From Gammaproteobacteria bacterium (lineage in GTDB: Bacteria; Pseudomonadota; Gammaproteobacteria; Steroidobacterales; Steroidobacteraceae): DNA of 40,436 nucleotides. The notes under the pieces were generated by a model that had not been told where the DNA came from, made no database searches, and was given only the letters and a program-made list of their open reading frames with translations. Location of the stretch: NCBI GenBank assembly GCA_027307325.1, contig DAHUXE010000158.1, forward strand, positions 1-40,436, read 5' to 3'. Below are positions 17,762-28,301 of this stretch, in pieces (the stretch's first letter is position 1; every line of letters starts with the position of its first letter). Position numbers and translations under genes: made by a program.

Positions 17762-18580
17762 ATGTCCGGACAGCACGTCAGCGTCCTCGGCGGCGGCCAC
17801 ATGGGCCGCGCGCTCCTCTCGGGCCTGCTGCGCTCGGGCACGCGCCCCGAGTGCCTCAGCGTCGGCGAAGCTTCCGAGGCCGCGCGCCTCGCGCTCATGC
17901 GCGAGCTCGGCGTGAGCGCGACCGCGGACAACGCCCGCGCCGTGGACGGCGCCGCGGTGGTCGTGCTGGCGGTGAAGCCGCAGCAGGCGCGCGCGGCCGT
18001 CACCGCCCTCGCTCCGCTGCTGCGCGCACAGCGCCCGCTGCTGCTCTCGGTGGCCGCCGGGGTCCGCAGCGCAACGCTCGAGTCCTGGTGCGGCCCGGGA
18101 GTGCCGGTGGTACGCGCCATGCCGAACCGGCCGGCGCTGCTCGGCGCCGGCGCCACTGCGCTCTACGCCCCGCCCTCCGTCGGTACGGAGCTCCGGGGCG
18201 CCGCCGAGCGGATCGCGCGCGCCGTCGGCGAGGCAGTGTGGGTGAGCGATGAGGATCTGCTCGACGTCGTCACCGCGCTCTCGGGCAGCGGACCTGCGTA
18301 TTTCTTCCTGCTCGCCGAGCTCATGGCCGAGGCGGCCGCGCGGCTCGGGCTCCCGGCGCCGCTGGCGCAGCGGCTCGCCGCCGCGACGCTCCACGGGGCC
18401 GGCCTCATGGCCGCCGCGGGCGATGCGGACCTCGCACGGCTGCGGGCCGAGGTGGCGTCGCCGGGCGGCACCACGGAAGCGGCGCTCGGGGTGTTCGCTG
18501 CTGACGATCTTCGGGGAACGGTCGAGCGGGTGCTCGCCGCCGCCGCCCGGCGCGGCCGCGAGCTCGGCACCCTGGCCTGA
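17762..18580 (+). CDS. proC: Pyrroline-5-carboxylate reductase
   Basis: VSVLGGGHMGRALLSGLL...VVVLAVKPQQ...AMPNRPALLGAGATAL...LSGSGPAYFFLLAELMAEAA...SPGGTTEAALG. Confidence 0.94.
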   Translation: MSGQHVSVLGGGHMGRALLSGLLRSGTRPECLSVGEASEAARLALMRELGVSATADNARAVDGAAVVVLAVKPQQARAAVTALAPLLRAQRPLLLSVAAGVRSATLESWCGPGVPVVRAMPNRPALLGAGATALYAPPSVGTELRGAAERIARAVGEAVWVSDEDLLDVVTALSGSGPAYFFLLAELMAEAAARLGLPAPLAQRLAAATLHGAGLMAAAGDADLARLRAEVASPGGTTEAALGVFAADDLRGTVERVLAAAARRGRELGTLA

Positions 18581-18602
18581 GGCCGCCCGTGAGAGCTGCA
18601 CC

Positions 18603-19130
18603 ATGAACGCTGTCGTCTATATCGTCGAGACACTGTTGTCGCTGGCGCTGTTCGTGGTGCTGGCGCGGCTGCTGCTGCAGCTGACGCGCGCCGACTTCCG
18701 CAACCCGATATGCCAGGCGATCGTGCAGCTCACCAATCCGCTCATCGTGCCGCTGCGGCGCGTGCTGCCGCCGATCGGCAAGGTCGACACCGCCTCGGTG
18801 GTGGCCGTGCTGCTGGTGGCCGGCGTCGAGGTGGCGGTGCTCGCGGCACTGCGCGGCGCGGGACTGCCCGACTGGCTCGGCTGGCTGGATGCGCTCGCGC
18901 TCGAGATCGCGCACACGCTGCTGTGGACCTACTGCTACGCCATCCTCATCTACTGGCTGCTGAGCTTCATCGCGCCTGGCGGCTATTCGCCGCTGCAGGC
19001 GGTGCTCACCTCGTTGTGCGAGCCGGTGCTGCGGCCCTTCCGGCGCTTCATTCCCTCGGTGGCCGGGCTCGATCTGTCGCCGCTCTGGGCGACCATCGCG
19101 ATACAAGCGATCCTCATCCTCATTCGCTGA
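18603..19130 (+). CDS. YggT family integral membrane protein
   Basis: Two repeats of hydrophobic YggT architecture (LARLLLQLTRADFRNPICQAIVQLTNPLIVPLRRVLPP ... LSFIAPGGYSPLQAVLTSLCEPVLRPFRRFIPSVAGLDLSPL). Confidence 0.9.
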   Translation: MNAVVYIVETLLSLALFVVLARLLLQLTRADFRNPICQAIVQLTNPLIVPLRRVLPPIGKVDTASVVAVLLVAGVEVAVLAALRGAGLPDWLGWLDALALEIAHTLLWTYCYAILIYWLLSFIAPGGYSPLQAVLTSLCEPVLRPFRRFIPSVAGLDLSPLWATIAIQAILILIR

Positions 19131-19289
19131 AGGCACGGCCTGCGCTCTGACGGAACACGCGCTTAGCGCGTACTTCGCACCGTAAGTCGCAGCATCGCGC
19201 CTGCGGTCCGTGACCCGCGCGGACCGCCCGCGAAGCCGAAAACCCTAGGAAAAAAGGCATTTCCGCAACAGGCCAGGAAAAAAAACCGC

Positions 19290-19317
19290 TTGCCAAAGCG
19301 CGCGCATGTGCTATTTT
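19290..19317 (+). promoter_or_regulatory. Candidate sigma70 promoter (TTGCCA-16-TATTTT, extended TG) for the HU-like gene
   Basis: Read directly: ttgcca aagcgcgcgcatgtgc tatttt, about 75 bp upstream of the start codon. Confidence 0.5.
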
Positions 19318-19392
19318 CCGCGCCGATTCTCTGCGCGCGACGTTGAACGACGCGCATCTCAACCAACCAAAATCCTCGAGGAGTACCGCAAA

Positions 19393-19707
19393 ATGGCGAA
19401 AAAGGGTGGCGCACCGACGAAATCGGAAGTCCTGACACAGATCTCCAAGGAGACGGGGCTGTCCCGCAAGCAGGTCGGAAGCGTCTTCGATTCGCTCAGC
19501 GGCGTGATCAAGAAGAGCCTGCGTGGTGGCGGGCTGTTCACCCTGCCGGGGCTTCTGAAGATGAAGGTCGTGAAGAAGCCGGCCACCAAGGCCCGCGAGG
19601 GTATCAACCCCTTCACCGGCGAGAAGATGATGTTCAAGGCCAAGCCGGCGAGCAAGAAGGTCCGCTGCCTGCCGCTGAAGAGCCTGAAGGCGATGGTCAA
19701 CTCGTAA
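19393..19707 (+). CDS. HU-family DNA-binding protein
   Basis: MAKKGGAPTKSEVLTQISKETGLSRKQVGSVFDSLSGVIKKSLRGGGLFTLPGLLKMKVVKKPATKAREGINPFTGEKMMFKAKPASKKVRCLPLKSLK. Confidence 0.88.
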   Translation: MAKKGGAPTKSEVLTQISKETGLSRKQVGSVFDSLSGVIKKSLRGGGLFTLPGLLKMKVVKKPATKAREGINPFTGEKMMFKAKPASKKVRCLPLKSLKAMVNS

Positions 19708-19743
19708 GCCGCGGCCCTGGCGCGCGGTAAGGCGCGAGGCCTG

Positions 19744-19783
19744 AGCCCGGGCGGTAGCTGAGCTCCGCCCGGGCTTTGCTTTT
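19744..19783 (+). terminator. Intrinsic terminator after the HU-like gene
   Basis: agcccgggcgg-tagctgagct-ccgcccgggct hairpin (11-bp stem) followed by T-rich tail ttgctttt. Confidence 0.85.
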
Positions 19784-20501
19784 ACGGGGCGCGCCGCGGC
19801 GCTAAGCCGCGCGCGCCCGGATCGCTCCTCAGGAACGCGAGCACCGCCTCGCGCAGTTCGTTGATGCGTCCGTGAAAGAAGTGGCCCGCCTCGGGCAGGA
19901 CCGCCACCTCGGGCCGGGCGACTCCGGGCAGCGGCCGCCGCCCGGCCGCCCACGCGAGTACCGCCGGCGCCGGCACGACGTCGTCCGCCTCGCCCTGCAC
20001 GATCAGCCACGGGCACGCGGGCTCGGCGGCACGTGCGGCATCGAAGTCGGCGCGCTCGAGGCGCGTGATGCCGGGCGCCACCAACACCACTCGGTCGGGC
20101 GCGGCAAGCTGCGCGATGCGCAACGCCACCGCGGCGCCGAAGGAGAATCCGGCGAGCCATAGCGGCGTACCGGGGAAGCGCTGCCGGCCCCAGGCGATGA
20201 CCGCGAGCGCATCTTCACCCTCGCCGCGCCCTTCGTCGTAGCTGCCGGTGCTCCCCGCCACGCCGCGGAAGTTGAAGCGGATCGCCGGCGCTCCGAGCTG
20301 CTCGAAGGCGCGCGCGACCGTGTACACGACCTTGTTGTCCATGGTGCCGCCGTAGAGCGGATGCGGATGACAGACGACCGCGAAGGCGGGGACGGCCAGC
20401 GCCTCGCCGTGCCCGGTCACCGGCGTCTCGAGGAGCGCCTGCAGCATGCCGGCCGGGCCTTCGATCGTGAGACGTTCGGCGCGCGGCGGCTTCAGCACCA
20501 T
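19782..20501 (-). CDS. Alpha/beta hydrolase
   Basis: CHPHPLYGGTMDNKVVYTVARAFEQLGAPAIRFNFRGVAGSTGSYDEGRGEGEDALAVI...AGFSFGAAVALRIA...QGEADDVVP. Confidence 0.88.
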   Translation of the reverse strand: MVLKPPRAERLTIEGPAGMLQALLETPVTGHGEALAVPAFAVVCHPHPLYGGTMDNKVVYTVARAFEQLGAPAIRFNFRGVAGSTGSYDEGRGEGEDALAVIAWGRQRFPGTPLWLAGFSFGAAVALRIAQLAAPDRVVLVAPGITRLERADFDAARAAEPACPWLIVQGEADDVVPAPAVLAWAAGRRPLPGVARPEVAVLPEAGHFFHGRINELREAVLAFLRSDPGARGLAPRRAP

Positions 20502-20510
20502 GCGCCCATT

Positions 20511-22436
20511 CTAAGCGGACGGGCCCTGGCCCTTCGGTGCGGCGAGCCGCACCAGCAGCCGGTTGAGGCGCAGCACGAAGTCGGGCGGATTGGCGAGCGT
20601 CGCTCCTTCCGCGAGCTGCGCCTGCTCGCAGAGGAGCAGCGCGAGCTCACCGAACTCGTCCCGGTCCGCGAGCGTATCGAGATACCTCACCAGCGCGTGG
20701 GTCACGTTGACCTCGAGGAGCGGCTTCGCCTCGGGGACCTTCTGGCCGGCGGCGCTCAACATCCGCCGCAGGCGCTCGCCGAGGTCGTGCTCCCCCAGCA
20801 CCAGCAGCGCCGGGGAATCCTTCAGGCGGTCGCTCACCCGCACCTCGGTCACGCGCTCGCCGAGCGCGTCCTTGATGCGCTTCAGGAGCCCCTTGCTCTC
20901 CTTGAGCTCGTCGTCGTGGCGCGCCTTGTCGGCCTGGCTCGCGAGCGCGCCGAGCTCGAGGTCGCCGCGCGCGGCGTCCTTGAAGCGCTTGCCCTCGTAA
21001 GCCTTCAGCTGTCCCATCACCCACTCGTCGATGCGCTCGCAGAGCAGCAGCACCTCGAGCCCCCGCTCCTTCAGGCGCTCGATGGCGGGATGGGCGCGGG
21101 CGGCAGCGAGCGACTCGGCGATCACGTAGTAGATGCGGTCCTGACCCGGCTGCATGCGGGCGAGGTATTCGGCCAGGCTCACCGACGGGGTGTCGTCGCC
21201 CGCTCTCGTGCTCGCGAAGCGCAGCAGCGGCAGCAACGCCGCCTCGTTGGACTGATCCTGGGCGATGCCTTCCTTCAGCACCGCGCCGAACTCCTTCCAG
21301 AAGCTGGTGTACTTCTCCGGCTCGTCCCTGGCGAGCCGCGCGAGCATGTCCAGCACCCGCCTGGTGAGGCCCGAGCGGATTGCCTCTACCTCCGGCTCCT
21401 GCTGCAGGAGCTCCCGCGAAACATTGAGCGGCAGGTCGCTCGAGTCCACCACTCCCTTCACGAAGCGCAGGTACAGCGGCAGGAACTGCTCGGCGTCGTC
21501 CATGATGAACACGCGCCGCACGTAGAGCTTCAGGCCCCGCACCGCGTCGCGCTGGTACAGATCGAAGGGCGCGCGCGCCGGCAGGTACAGGAGACTCGTG
21601 TACTCGCGCTTGCCTTCGACCTTGTTGTGGCTCCAGGCGAGGGGGTCGGTGAAGTCGTGGGCGAGGTACTGGTAGAACTGCCGGTACTCCTCGTCCGAGA
21701 CCTGCGTGCGCGGCAGCGTCCACAGCGCCCTCGCCTGGTTCACGACCTCGTAGTCGAGCGTCGCCTCGCCTTCCTTGGGCATGCGCACCGGGAAGCCGAT
21801 GTGGTCGGAGTAGCGGCGTATGAGGCCCCGCAGGCGCAGCGCGTCGGCGAATTCGCGCGCATCCTCCTTCAGGTGCAGCGTCACCGCCGTGCCGCGCCTG
21901 GCGAGCTGGACGTTCTCGACCGTGAACTCGCCGTCGGCGCGCGACTCCCAGCGCACGCCCGCCTCGGGCGGAGTACCGGCGCGGCGTGTATGCACCTCGA
22001 CGCGCTCGGAGACGATGAACGCCGAATAGAACCCCACGCCGAACTGACCGATGAGCTGCGAGGCCTGCTGCTCGTCTCCGGGGAGCGAGCGGAAGAACTC
22101 GGCGGTGCCCGAGCGGGCGATGGTGCCGAGGTTGGCGACCGCCTCCTCGCGCGTCATGCCGATGCCGTTGTCGCTGATGGTGACCGTGCCGGCTTGTCGG
22201 TCGGCGTGGATGCGGATACCGAGCTCGGGGTCGTCGGCGGTGAGCGCGCTGTCGGCGATGGCGAGGAAGCGCAGCCGGTCGCAGGCATCGGAGGCGTTGG
22301 AGATGAGCTCGCGGAGGAAGATCTCCCGGTGGCTGTAGAGCGAGTGGATCATGAGCTTCAGGAGCTCACGAACCTCCGCCTGGAAGCCGTGGGTCTGCCG
22401 GGCCGTGCCGGCCTGTGCTTTCTCTGTGGTCTGCAT
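20511..22436 (-). CDS. htpG: Molecular chaperone HtpG (Hsp90)
   Basis: HGFQAEVRELLKLMIHSLYSHREIFLRELISNASDACDRLRFLA...ISDNGIGMTREEAVANLGTIARSGTAEFF...GQFGVGFYSAFIVSERVEV; 641 aa. Confidence 0.97.
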   Translation of the reverse strand: MQTTEKAQAGTARQTHGFQAEVRELLKLMIHSLYSHREIFLRELISNASDACDRLRFLAIADSALTADDPELGIRIHADRQAGTVTISDNGIGMTREEAVANLGTIARSGTAEFFRSLPGDEQQASQLIGQFGVGFYSAFIVSERVEVHTRRAGTPPEAGVRWESRADGEFTVENVQLARRGTAVTLHLKEDAREFADALRLRGLIRRYSDHIGFPVRMPKEGEATLDYEVVNQARALWTLPRTQVSDEEYRQFYQYLAHDFTDPLAWSHNKVEGKREYTSLLYLPARAPFDLYQRDAVRGLKLYVRRVFIMDDAEQFLPLYLRFVKGVVDSSDLPLNVSRELLQQEPEVEAIRSGLTRRVLDMLARLARDEPEKYTSFWKEFGAVLKEGIAQDQSNEAALLPLLRFASTRAGDDTPSVSLAEYLARMQPGQDRIYYVIAESLAAARAHPAIERLKERGLEVLLLCERIDEWVMGQLKAYEGKRFKDAARGDLELGALASQADKARHDDELKESKGLLKRIKDALGERVTEVRVSDRLKDSPALLVLGEHDLGERLRRMLSAAGQKVPEAKPLLEVNVTHALVRYLDTLADRDEFGELALLLCEQAQLAEGATLANPPDFVLRLNRLLVRLAAPKGQGPSA

Positions 22437-22551
22437 GAGTCGCCGTCCGCCGCCTTCGGGTGCGGCTGTCCTGTGCGGCGATCTTGGGAGTCAGCGGGAA
22501 TTTTTCAAGGCATGCGCGCGTGAACGCGCGCCGGGGCCGCCCCGCAGGGGG

Positions 22552-22734
22552 TCAGGCCGAGAGGCGCAGCAGCTGTCGATAGAGGCCGTCGAGCACCCAG
22601 ACGCCGGCCGCGGAGGCCGCCGCGGCCACGGGAGCCGCGCCTTCGAGGAGCTCCGCGGCCGCGGAAACCGCCAGGTGGCGGCACGCGGCGGCCAGGTCGT
22701 CGAGCTCGTCCCAGAGATGCAGAAAGACTTCCAT
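22552..22734 (-). CDS. Small hypothetical protein (60 aa)
   Basis: MEVFLHLWDELDDLAAACRHLAVSAAAELLEGAAPVAAAASAAGVWVLDGLYRQLLRLSA; in the intergenic space, amphipathic/hydrophobic, no recognised family. Confidence 0.45.
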   Translation of the reverse strand: MEVFLHLWDELDDLAAACRHLAVSAAAELLEGAAPVAAAASAAGVWVLDGLYRQLLRLSA

Positions 22735-22857
22735 CGCAAGCAGACTGTACGGCGCCGCGGTGCACGATGGCGTGCGCGCGCTCACAATCACGCAGCGGCT
22801 TGCAGCCGCCGGAGGCGGTGCGTAGGCTTGGCTGAGACACCCGTCCGGCCCACATAA

Positions 22858-23739
<882 letters not shown>

Positions 23740-23787
23740 CCATCTCGTCCAGGGCTTCGAAAGCGCACCGCGAGCGCGGCGCGTGAG

Positions 23788-24057
23788 CTACTTCTTCGAG
23801 GCCTTCGGCGCGGCGCCCGCGCCCTTCAGACCGCTGTCGGCACCCTGCCAGGAATCGCGCACCTGATCCGCCCAGCTCTTGTAATTCGACCAGGTGTAGA
23901 GGTTGCGCGTGATCGCCGCCTGCCGCGCGCGTGCGCGCTGCATCCGGTCGAGCCACGTGGCATAGGCGTCCGCGCCTCCTGGAGAATTGACGCCGCTCGG
24001 CACCGCCGGCTCGTGGCCCGCGGGGAGGTCGTCCCGGCTCCTGTTCGATGAGCTCAT
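23788..24057 (-). CDS. Hypothetical protein (89 aa)
   Basis: MSSSNRSRDDLPAGHEPAVPSGVNSPGGADAYATWLDRMQRARARQAAITRNLYTWSNYKSWADQVRDSWQGADSGLKGAGAAPKASKK; convergent with the parA-like gene. Confidence 0.6.
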   Translation of the reverse strand: MSSSNRSRDDLPAGHEPAVPSGVNSPGGADAYATWLDRMQRARARQAAITRNLYTWSNYKSWADQVRDSWQGADSGLKGAGAAPKASKK

Positions 24058-24231
24058 GGAAGGCTCCTGAATACTCTTGGCTTGCAGCGTACGGCCTTCG
24101 CCACTCAAGCGCAGGACCTGGTTCACAGCTGAACCCGCGCGTGCTGCGCTGCGGACGCGGCTATGACACAGCTCTCGCCCGCCGCTCGTGAAGTGTGCGG
24201 CACGCGGAGCGTTATGTAAGGGGACGTGGCT

Positions 24232-25611
24232 TCAGGCCACGAGCCGGTAGACGGGCCGATAAGTGCTGCCCGGCAGCCGCATGCGCTTCTGCGCCACGAA
24301 CGCCGCCAGCAGCTCGTCGAGCAGCTGCATGACTGCCGGATCGCCGGCGAGCTCGTAGGGCCCGAGGCGCTCGATCGCCTGGATGCCGAAGTCCTTGACG
24401 TTGCCGGTGACGACGCCCGAGAAGGCGCGCCGCAGGTTGGCGGCCAGCTCGTGCGCGGGCTGCTCGCGCCTGAGCTCCAGCGCCCGCATCGACTCGTGGG
24501 TGACCTCGAAGGGCCGCTGGAAATCGGCCGGCACCTGCAGCAACCAGTTGAAGTTGTAGGAGTCGTTGCGCTTGCGGCGGAATTCGCGCACCTCCTGCAT
24601 GCCGCGCACCATGCGCCGCGCGACTTCCGGCGGGTCGTCGACGATCACCGTGAAGCGCTCGAGCGCCCCGGCGCCGAGCGTGCCGCCGATGAAGCGGCAA
24701 ATCTGCTCGAAATACGGGGCGCTGTCGCTGGGTCCCGTGAGCACGATCGGGAACGGCTGCTCGCGGTTCGCCGGCCCGAGCAGCACCCCGCACAGATAGA
24801 GGATTTCCTCGGCGGTCCCGGCGCCGCCCGGGAATACCACGATCCCGTGGGCGAGCCGCACGAACGCCTCGAGCCGCTTCTCGATGTCCGGCATGATGGC
24901 GAGCTGGGTGACGATCGCGTTGGGGGGCTCCGCGGCGATGATGCCGGGCTCAGTGATGCCGATGTAGCGGCCGCCCTCGATGCGCTGCTTGGCATGGCCG
25001 ATGGTGGCACCCTTCATCGGGCCCTTCATGGCCCCGGGGCCGCAGCCGGTGCACACGTCGAGGCTGCGCAGCCCGAGCTCATAGCCGACGTCCTTGGTGT
25101 ACTGGTATTCCTCGCGCGTGATCGAGTGCCCGCCCCAGCACACCACCAGATTGGGACGCACCTTGTGCTCGAGGATGCGCGCGTTGCGCAGCACGTGGAA
25201 CACCGCGTTGGTGATCGCGGCGGAGTCGCTGAGGTCGAAGCGGCCGCTGGCGACGATCTCGTTCGAGGTGAACACCACGTCGCGCAGCACCGCGAACAGG
25301 TGCTCCTTGATGCCGCGGATCATCTGCCCGTCGACGAACGCGGTCGCCGGCGCATTGTGCAGCTCGAGCTTCACGCCCCAGGCGTGGCGCACGATGCGGA
25401 CGTCGAAGTCGCGATAGCGGTCGAAGATCTCCTTGGCGTTGTCGGTGCGCGCTCCGGAGTTCAGCACGGCGAGCGCGCAGCGGCGGAACAGCGGATAGAG
25501 CCCCGCCTCGCCGGCATCGAGCAGCCGGTCGATCTCCGCCTGGGAAAGGTTCTCGAGGCTGCCACGCGGACCGACGCGCGCGTCGACGAATGCTGAAAGG
25601 TCGCTGGCCAC
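24232..25611 (-). CDS. ppnN: LOG-family nucleotide 5'-monophosphate nucleosidase PpnN (YgdH)
   Basis: 459 aa matching YgdH architecture: CWGGHSITREEYQYTKDVGYELGLRSLDVCTGCGPGAMKGPMKGATIGHAKQR...VFPGGAGTAEEILYL...RRAFSGVVTGNVKDFGIQAIERLGPYELAGD. Confidence 0.93.
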   Translation of the reverse strand: MASDLSAFVDARVGPRGSLENLSQAEIDRLLDAGEAGLYPLFRRCALAVLNSGARTDNAKEIFDRYRDFDVRIVRHAWGVKLELHNAPATAFVDGQMIRGIKEHLFAVLRDVVFTSNEIVASGRFDLSDSAAITNAVFHVLRNARILEHKVRPNLVVCWGGHSITREEYQYTKDVGYELGLRSLDVCTGCGPGAMKGPMKGATIGHAKQRIEGGRYIGITEPGIIAAEPPNAIVTQLAIMPDIEKRLEAFVRLAHGIVVFPGGAGTAEEILYLCGVLLGPANREQPFPIVLTGPSDSAPYFEQICRFIGGTLGAGALERFTVIVDDPPEVARRMVRGMQEVREFRRKRNDSYNFNWLLQVPADFQRPFEVTHESMRALELRREQPAHELAANLRRAFSGVVTGNVKDFGIQAIERLGPYELAGDPAVMQLLDELLAAFVAQKRMRLPGSTYRPVYRLVA

Positions 25612-25700
25612 TTAAGGGACGTTATGTTACGCGGCGGGAGAGTGCGCGGCGATGCCGCGACTGCCCCGCATCGAGGGGGCGCGGCCAGCCTGGCGCTTCC

Positions 25701-26237
25701 TTAGGGATCGATGTCGATCGGTACCGCGTCGGGAACCAGCATCCAGATCTCCACCATATCCGCGTTGGAGACGGCGATGCAGCCGTCCGTCCAGTCGTGG
25801 CTCAGGTAGTAGTCCGGATCGTGCTTCATGAGATTCGGCAGCCCGTGGATCATGATCGAGCCACCGGTATCCCAGTGACGCGCGCGGGCGCGCTTCAGGT
25901 CCGTCGGGTTGGGGTATGACACCTTGATCGACAGGAAGTAGTCGCTGCGCGGGTTGCGCGCATCGAGTCGATAGCTCCCCTCGGGCGTGCGGAAGTCGCC
26001 CGAGCGCTCCTTCTGGCCGACCGGAAAGAGCCCCAGCGCCACGTGGTAGGAGCGCACGACGTTGCCGCCGTGCATGAGGTACAGCCGCCGCTCGGTCTTC
26101 TTCACCACGACGTGATCCACCGGGGGCAGCGTATCGCTGGTGAGCGCTACCGGCTGGCTCACCCCCAGCGAGTCCCCGTGCGCGGCCACCGCCGCACAGG
26201 CGAGAAGGAGCATCGCAGCCAAGTTCCTGAAAATCAT
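25701..26237 (-). CDS. L,D-transpeptidase (YkuD domain), exported
   Basis: Signal peptide MIFRNLAAMLLLACAAVAAHG; catalytic HG...DWTDGCIAVSNADM motif. Confidence 0.9.
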   Translation of the reverse strand: MIFRNLAAMLLLACAAVAAHGDSLGVSQPVALTSDTLPPVDHVVVKKTERRLYLMHGGNVVRSYHVALGLFPVGQKERSGDFRTPEGSYRLDARNPRSDYFLSIKVSYPNPTDLKRARARHWDTGGSIMIHGLPNLMKHDPDYYLSHDWTDGCIAVSNADMVEIWMLVPDAVPIDIDP

Positions 26238-26318
26238 GGCATTCCGTATGACGTCAGGGAGCTTGCAACGATTATAGCCAGCATACGGCGCTGCGCCATG
26301 GGCCTGGATCACACCTCG

Positions 26319-28301
26319 TCATCCGCTGTTCCCCACCTCTTCCACGCGGGGTATGACGATCTGCATCCCGGCACGCAGGTCGCTGAAATCGACGTCCGGG
26401 TTGTACTGGACGAGCAGCCATTCGGGCAACTGCCGGGCGTGCCTGGTAACCGTCCACAACGAATCCCCGGGACGCGCGATGTAGATCTCGGTGCCGGAGA
26501 TGCGGTGCGCGGCGAAGTACGCCGCCTGCAGCTCGCGGTGATACTCGCGCCGGTGCTGCTCGAAGACATCGTGAGACACCTTATGGAAATCGAGCCTGAG
26601 GTGATGCCCGACCAGCACCGGCTTCGTCCTGCTCATGTGATTGAGCTCGCGCAGGTGCTGCGCGCTCACGCCGAGCCAGTCGGCGTAGTGCCCGAGCGTC
26701 TCCTCGGCGGCGACCCGGATCGAGTCATCGTGAGCCACGCTGTAGTCGGTGGGGTCGGCGCTCTGCTGCGTATCCGCGCCGGGCCCAAGCGCCGGGCTGA
26801 GGGCCTCGGCCTGTGCGGCCGACACCGGCTGCTCGCGGCTCGCGGTCACGGTGATGGTGGCGACGGCGGCGGCATCCTCGGCGCTCTCGCGCTGTGCGAC
26901 CGCGGCGGTCACCGCGCCGAGGTCCGGCGCAGCCCCGGCGGCCGGCGCGGCGGCGGAGGCCACCTGCACGGTCGCGCCCTCCGGCAGCTCGATGGTGCGG
27001 CCGACCCTGAGAGCCGCGCTCACTCGCAGGCGGTTCATGCGCGCCAGCGTATCGATCGGCACACCGTAGCGTTCGGCGAGCCTCGCGAGCGTGTCGCCCT
27101 GCTGCACCCGGTAGCGCTTCGGTTGCGGCTGTCCGGCGTATAGCTCGTGCGGGTTGAGCTGATGCGCGAGCAGCTCCGTGGTCCACTGCTCCGCCTCCCC
27201 CGGCAGCCGCAGGTGGTAGTCGCGCGGCACGCGCAGCTGTCCGTCCCATACCGGGCGCAGCAGCGCCGGGTTCAGCGCCCGCAGCTCGTCGGTGCGGACG
27301 TGCAGTACCCGCTCGAGGGTCGCCATCGGCACGTAGCCCGGCACCGAAACCACCTGGAACTTCGCCTCGCTCTGCTTCTGCACCGCGCCGAAGTACTTCT
27401 CGGGGTTGTGATCGATATCGAGCGCGGCGAGGAACGATACGTAGAAGTTGCGCGAGGCGAAGCCGAAGGTGCGGCTGGTGTAATGGCGCACGATGGTGAC
27501 GATGTCGTCGGTGCCGAGCGTCTCCTTGGCGCGCAGCATCCCGGCGGTGCCGTGGTTGTAGGCGGTGATCGCGAGCGGCCAGGTGCCGAGCACCCGGTAG
27601 TTGTAACCGAGCAGCTGCGCCGCCGCTTCCGTGGAGCGGAACGGATCGAGCCGGTCGTCGACTGAGCGGTCGATGCGCATGTAACGCCTTCCGGTCGAGC
27701 GCATGAACTGCCACAAGCCCGCCGCGCCGACCTTGGAGTAGGCGGCCGGGTTGAACGAGGACTCGACGTGCGGCAGCACCGCGAGCTCGGGCGGGAGTCC
27801 GCGGTTGGCGAGCGCCTCGGCGATGTGGGTTTCCCAGGCGCCGGCGCGGTTCAGGCCCGCCCGGAAGCGGTACGCCTGCCCGAGCTGGAAGCGGATGTCT
27901 TCCACCGCCTCGCGCAGCCGCGCGGGGCTCGCCGCACCCCACAGGTCCTTGATGCGCTGATCCTCCGGCGAAAGCGGCGCGTCGCCTGCGGCGGCGATGC
28001 GGCGCAGCGCGGCTGCCAACGCCTCGCGGTGCTGGTCCACCTCGTGCTCGCGCGCGCTTTGCGAGGCATCGGGCGCGAAATGCAGCGTCTCGTATACGAC
28101 CGAAAGGTTGTACTGGTCGTGCAGAAAGCCCGCGTTGGTATCGATCTGTGTATAGACGCGGACCCAGAAGCGGACGTCGGGCTCGAGCGCGGCGGGCTCC
28201 GGCATCGCGCCCACGGCAGCCGGCAGCGGCGTCGTGCCGAGGACGCACGCCGAGGTGAGCAGCAGCGCGTGTATGCGCGCCTTGCGGGGTGTCGATTTCA
28301 T
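26319..28301 (-). CDS. LysM-containing lytic murein transglycosylase (MltD-like)
   Basis: SLT domain (LPPELAVLPHVESSFNPAAYSKVGAAGLWQFMRSTGRRYM ... AITAYNHGTAGM) plus LysM repeats (YRVQQGDTLARLAERYGVPIDTLARMNRL; IARPGDSLWTVTRHARQLPEWLLVQYNP). Confidence 0.92.
   Translation of the reverse strand: MKSTPRKARIHALLLTSACVLGTTPLPAAVGAMPEPAALEPDVRFWVRVYTQIDTNAGFLHDQYNLSVVYETLHFAPDASQSAREHEVDQHREALAAALRRIAAAGDAPLSPEDQRIKDLWGAASPARLREAVEDIRFQLGQAYRFRAGLNRAGAWETHIAEALANRGLPPELAVLPHVESSFNPAAYSKVGAAGLWQFMRSTGRRYMRIDRSVDDRLDPFRSTEAAAQLLGYNYRVLGTWPLAITAYNHGTAGMLRAKETLGTDDIVTIVRHYTSRTFGFASRNFYVSFLAALDIDHNPEKYFGAVQKQSEAKFQVVSVPGYVPMATLERVLHVRTDELRALNPALLRPVWDGQLRVPRDYHLRLPGEAEQWTTELLAHQLNPHELYAGQPQPKRYRVQQGDTLARLAERYGVPIDTLARMNRLRVSAALRVGRTIELPEGATVQVASAAAPAAGAAPDLGAVTAAVAQRESAEDAAAVATITVTASREQPVSAAQAEALSPALGPGADTQQSADPTDYSVAHDDSIRVAAEETLGHYADWLGVSAQHLRELNHMSRTKPVLVGHHLRLDFHKVSHDVFEQHRREYHRELQAAYFAAHRISGTEIYIARPGDSLWTVTRHARQLPEWLLVQYNPDVDFSDLRAGMQIVIPRVEEVGNSG

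Noticed and set aside
19202-19227. gcggtccg...cggaccgc hairpin upstream of the HU-like gene as a terminator
   Set aside because: No T-tract follows on either strand; function unsupported.
20361-22523. 720-aa plus-strand ORF antisense to htpG
   Set aside because: Shadow ORF; the minus strand encodes unmistakable HtpG.
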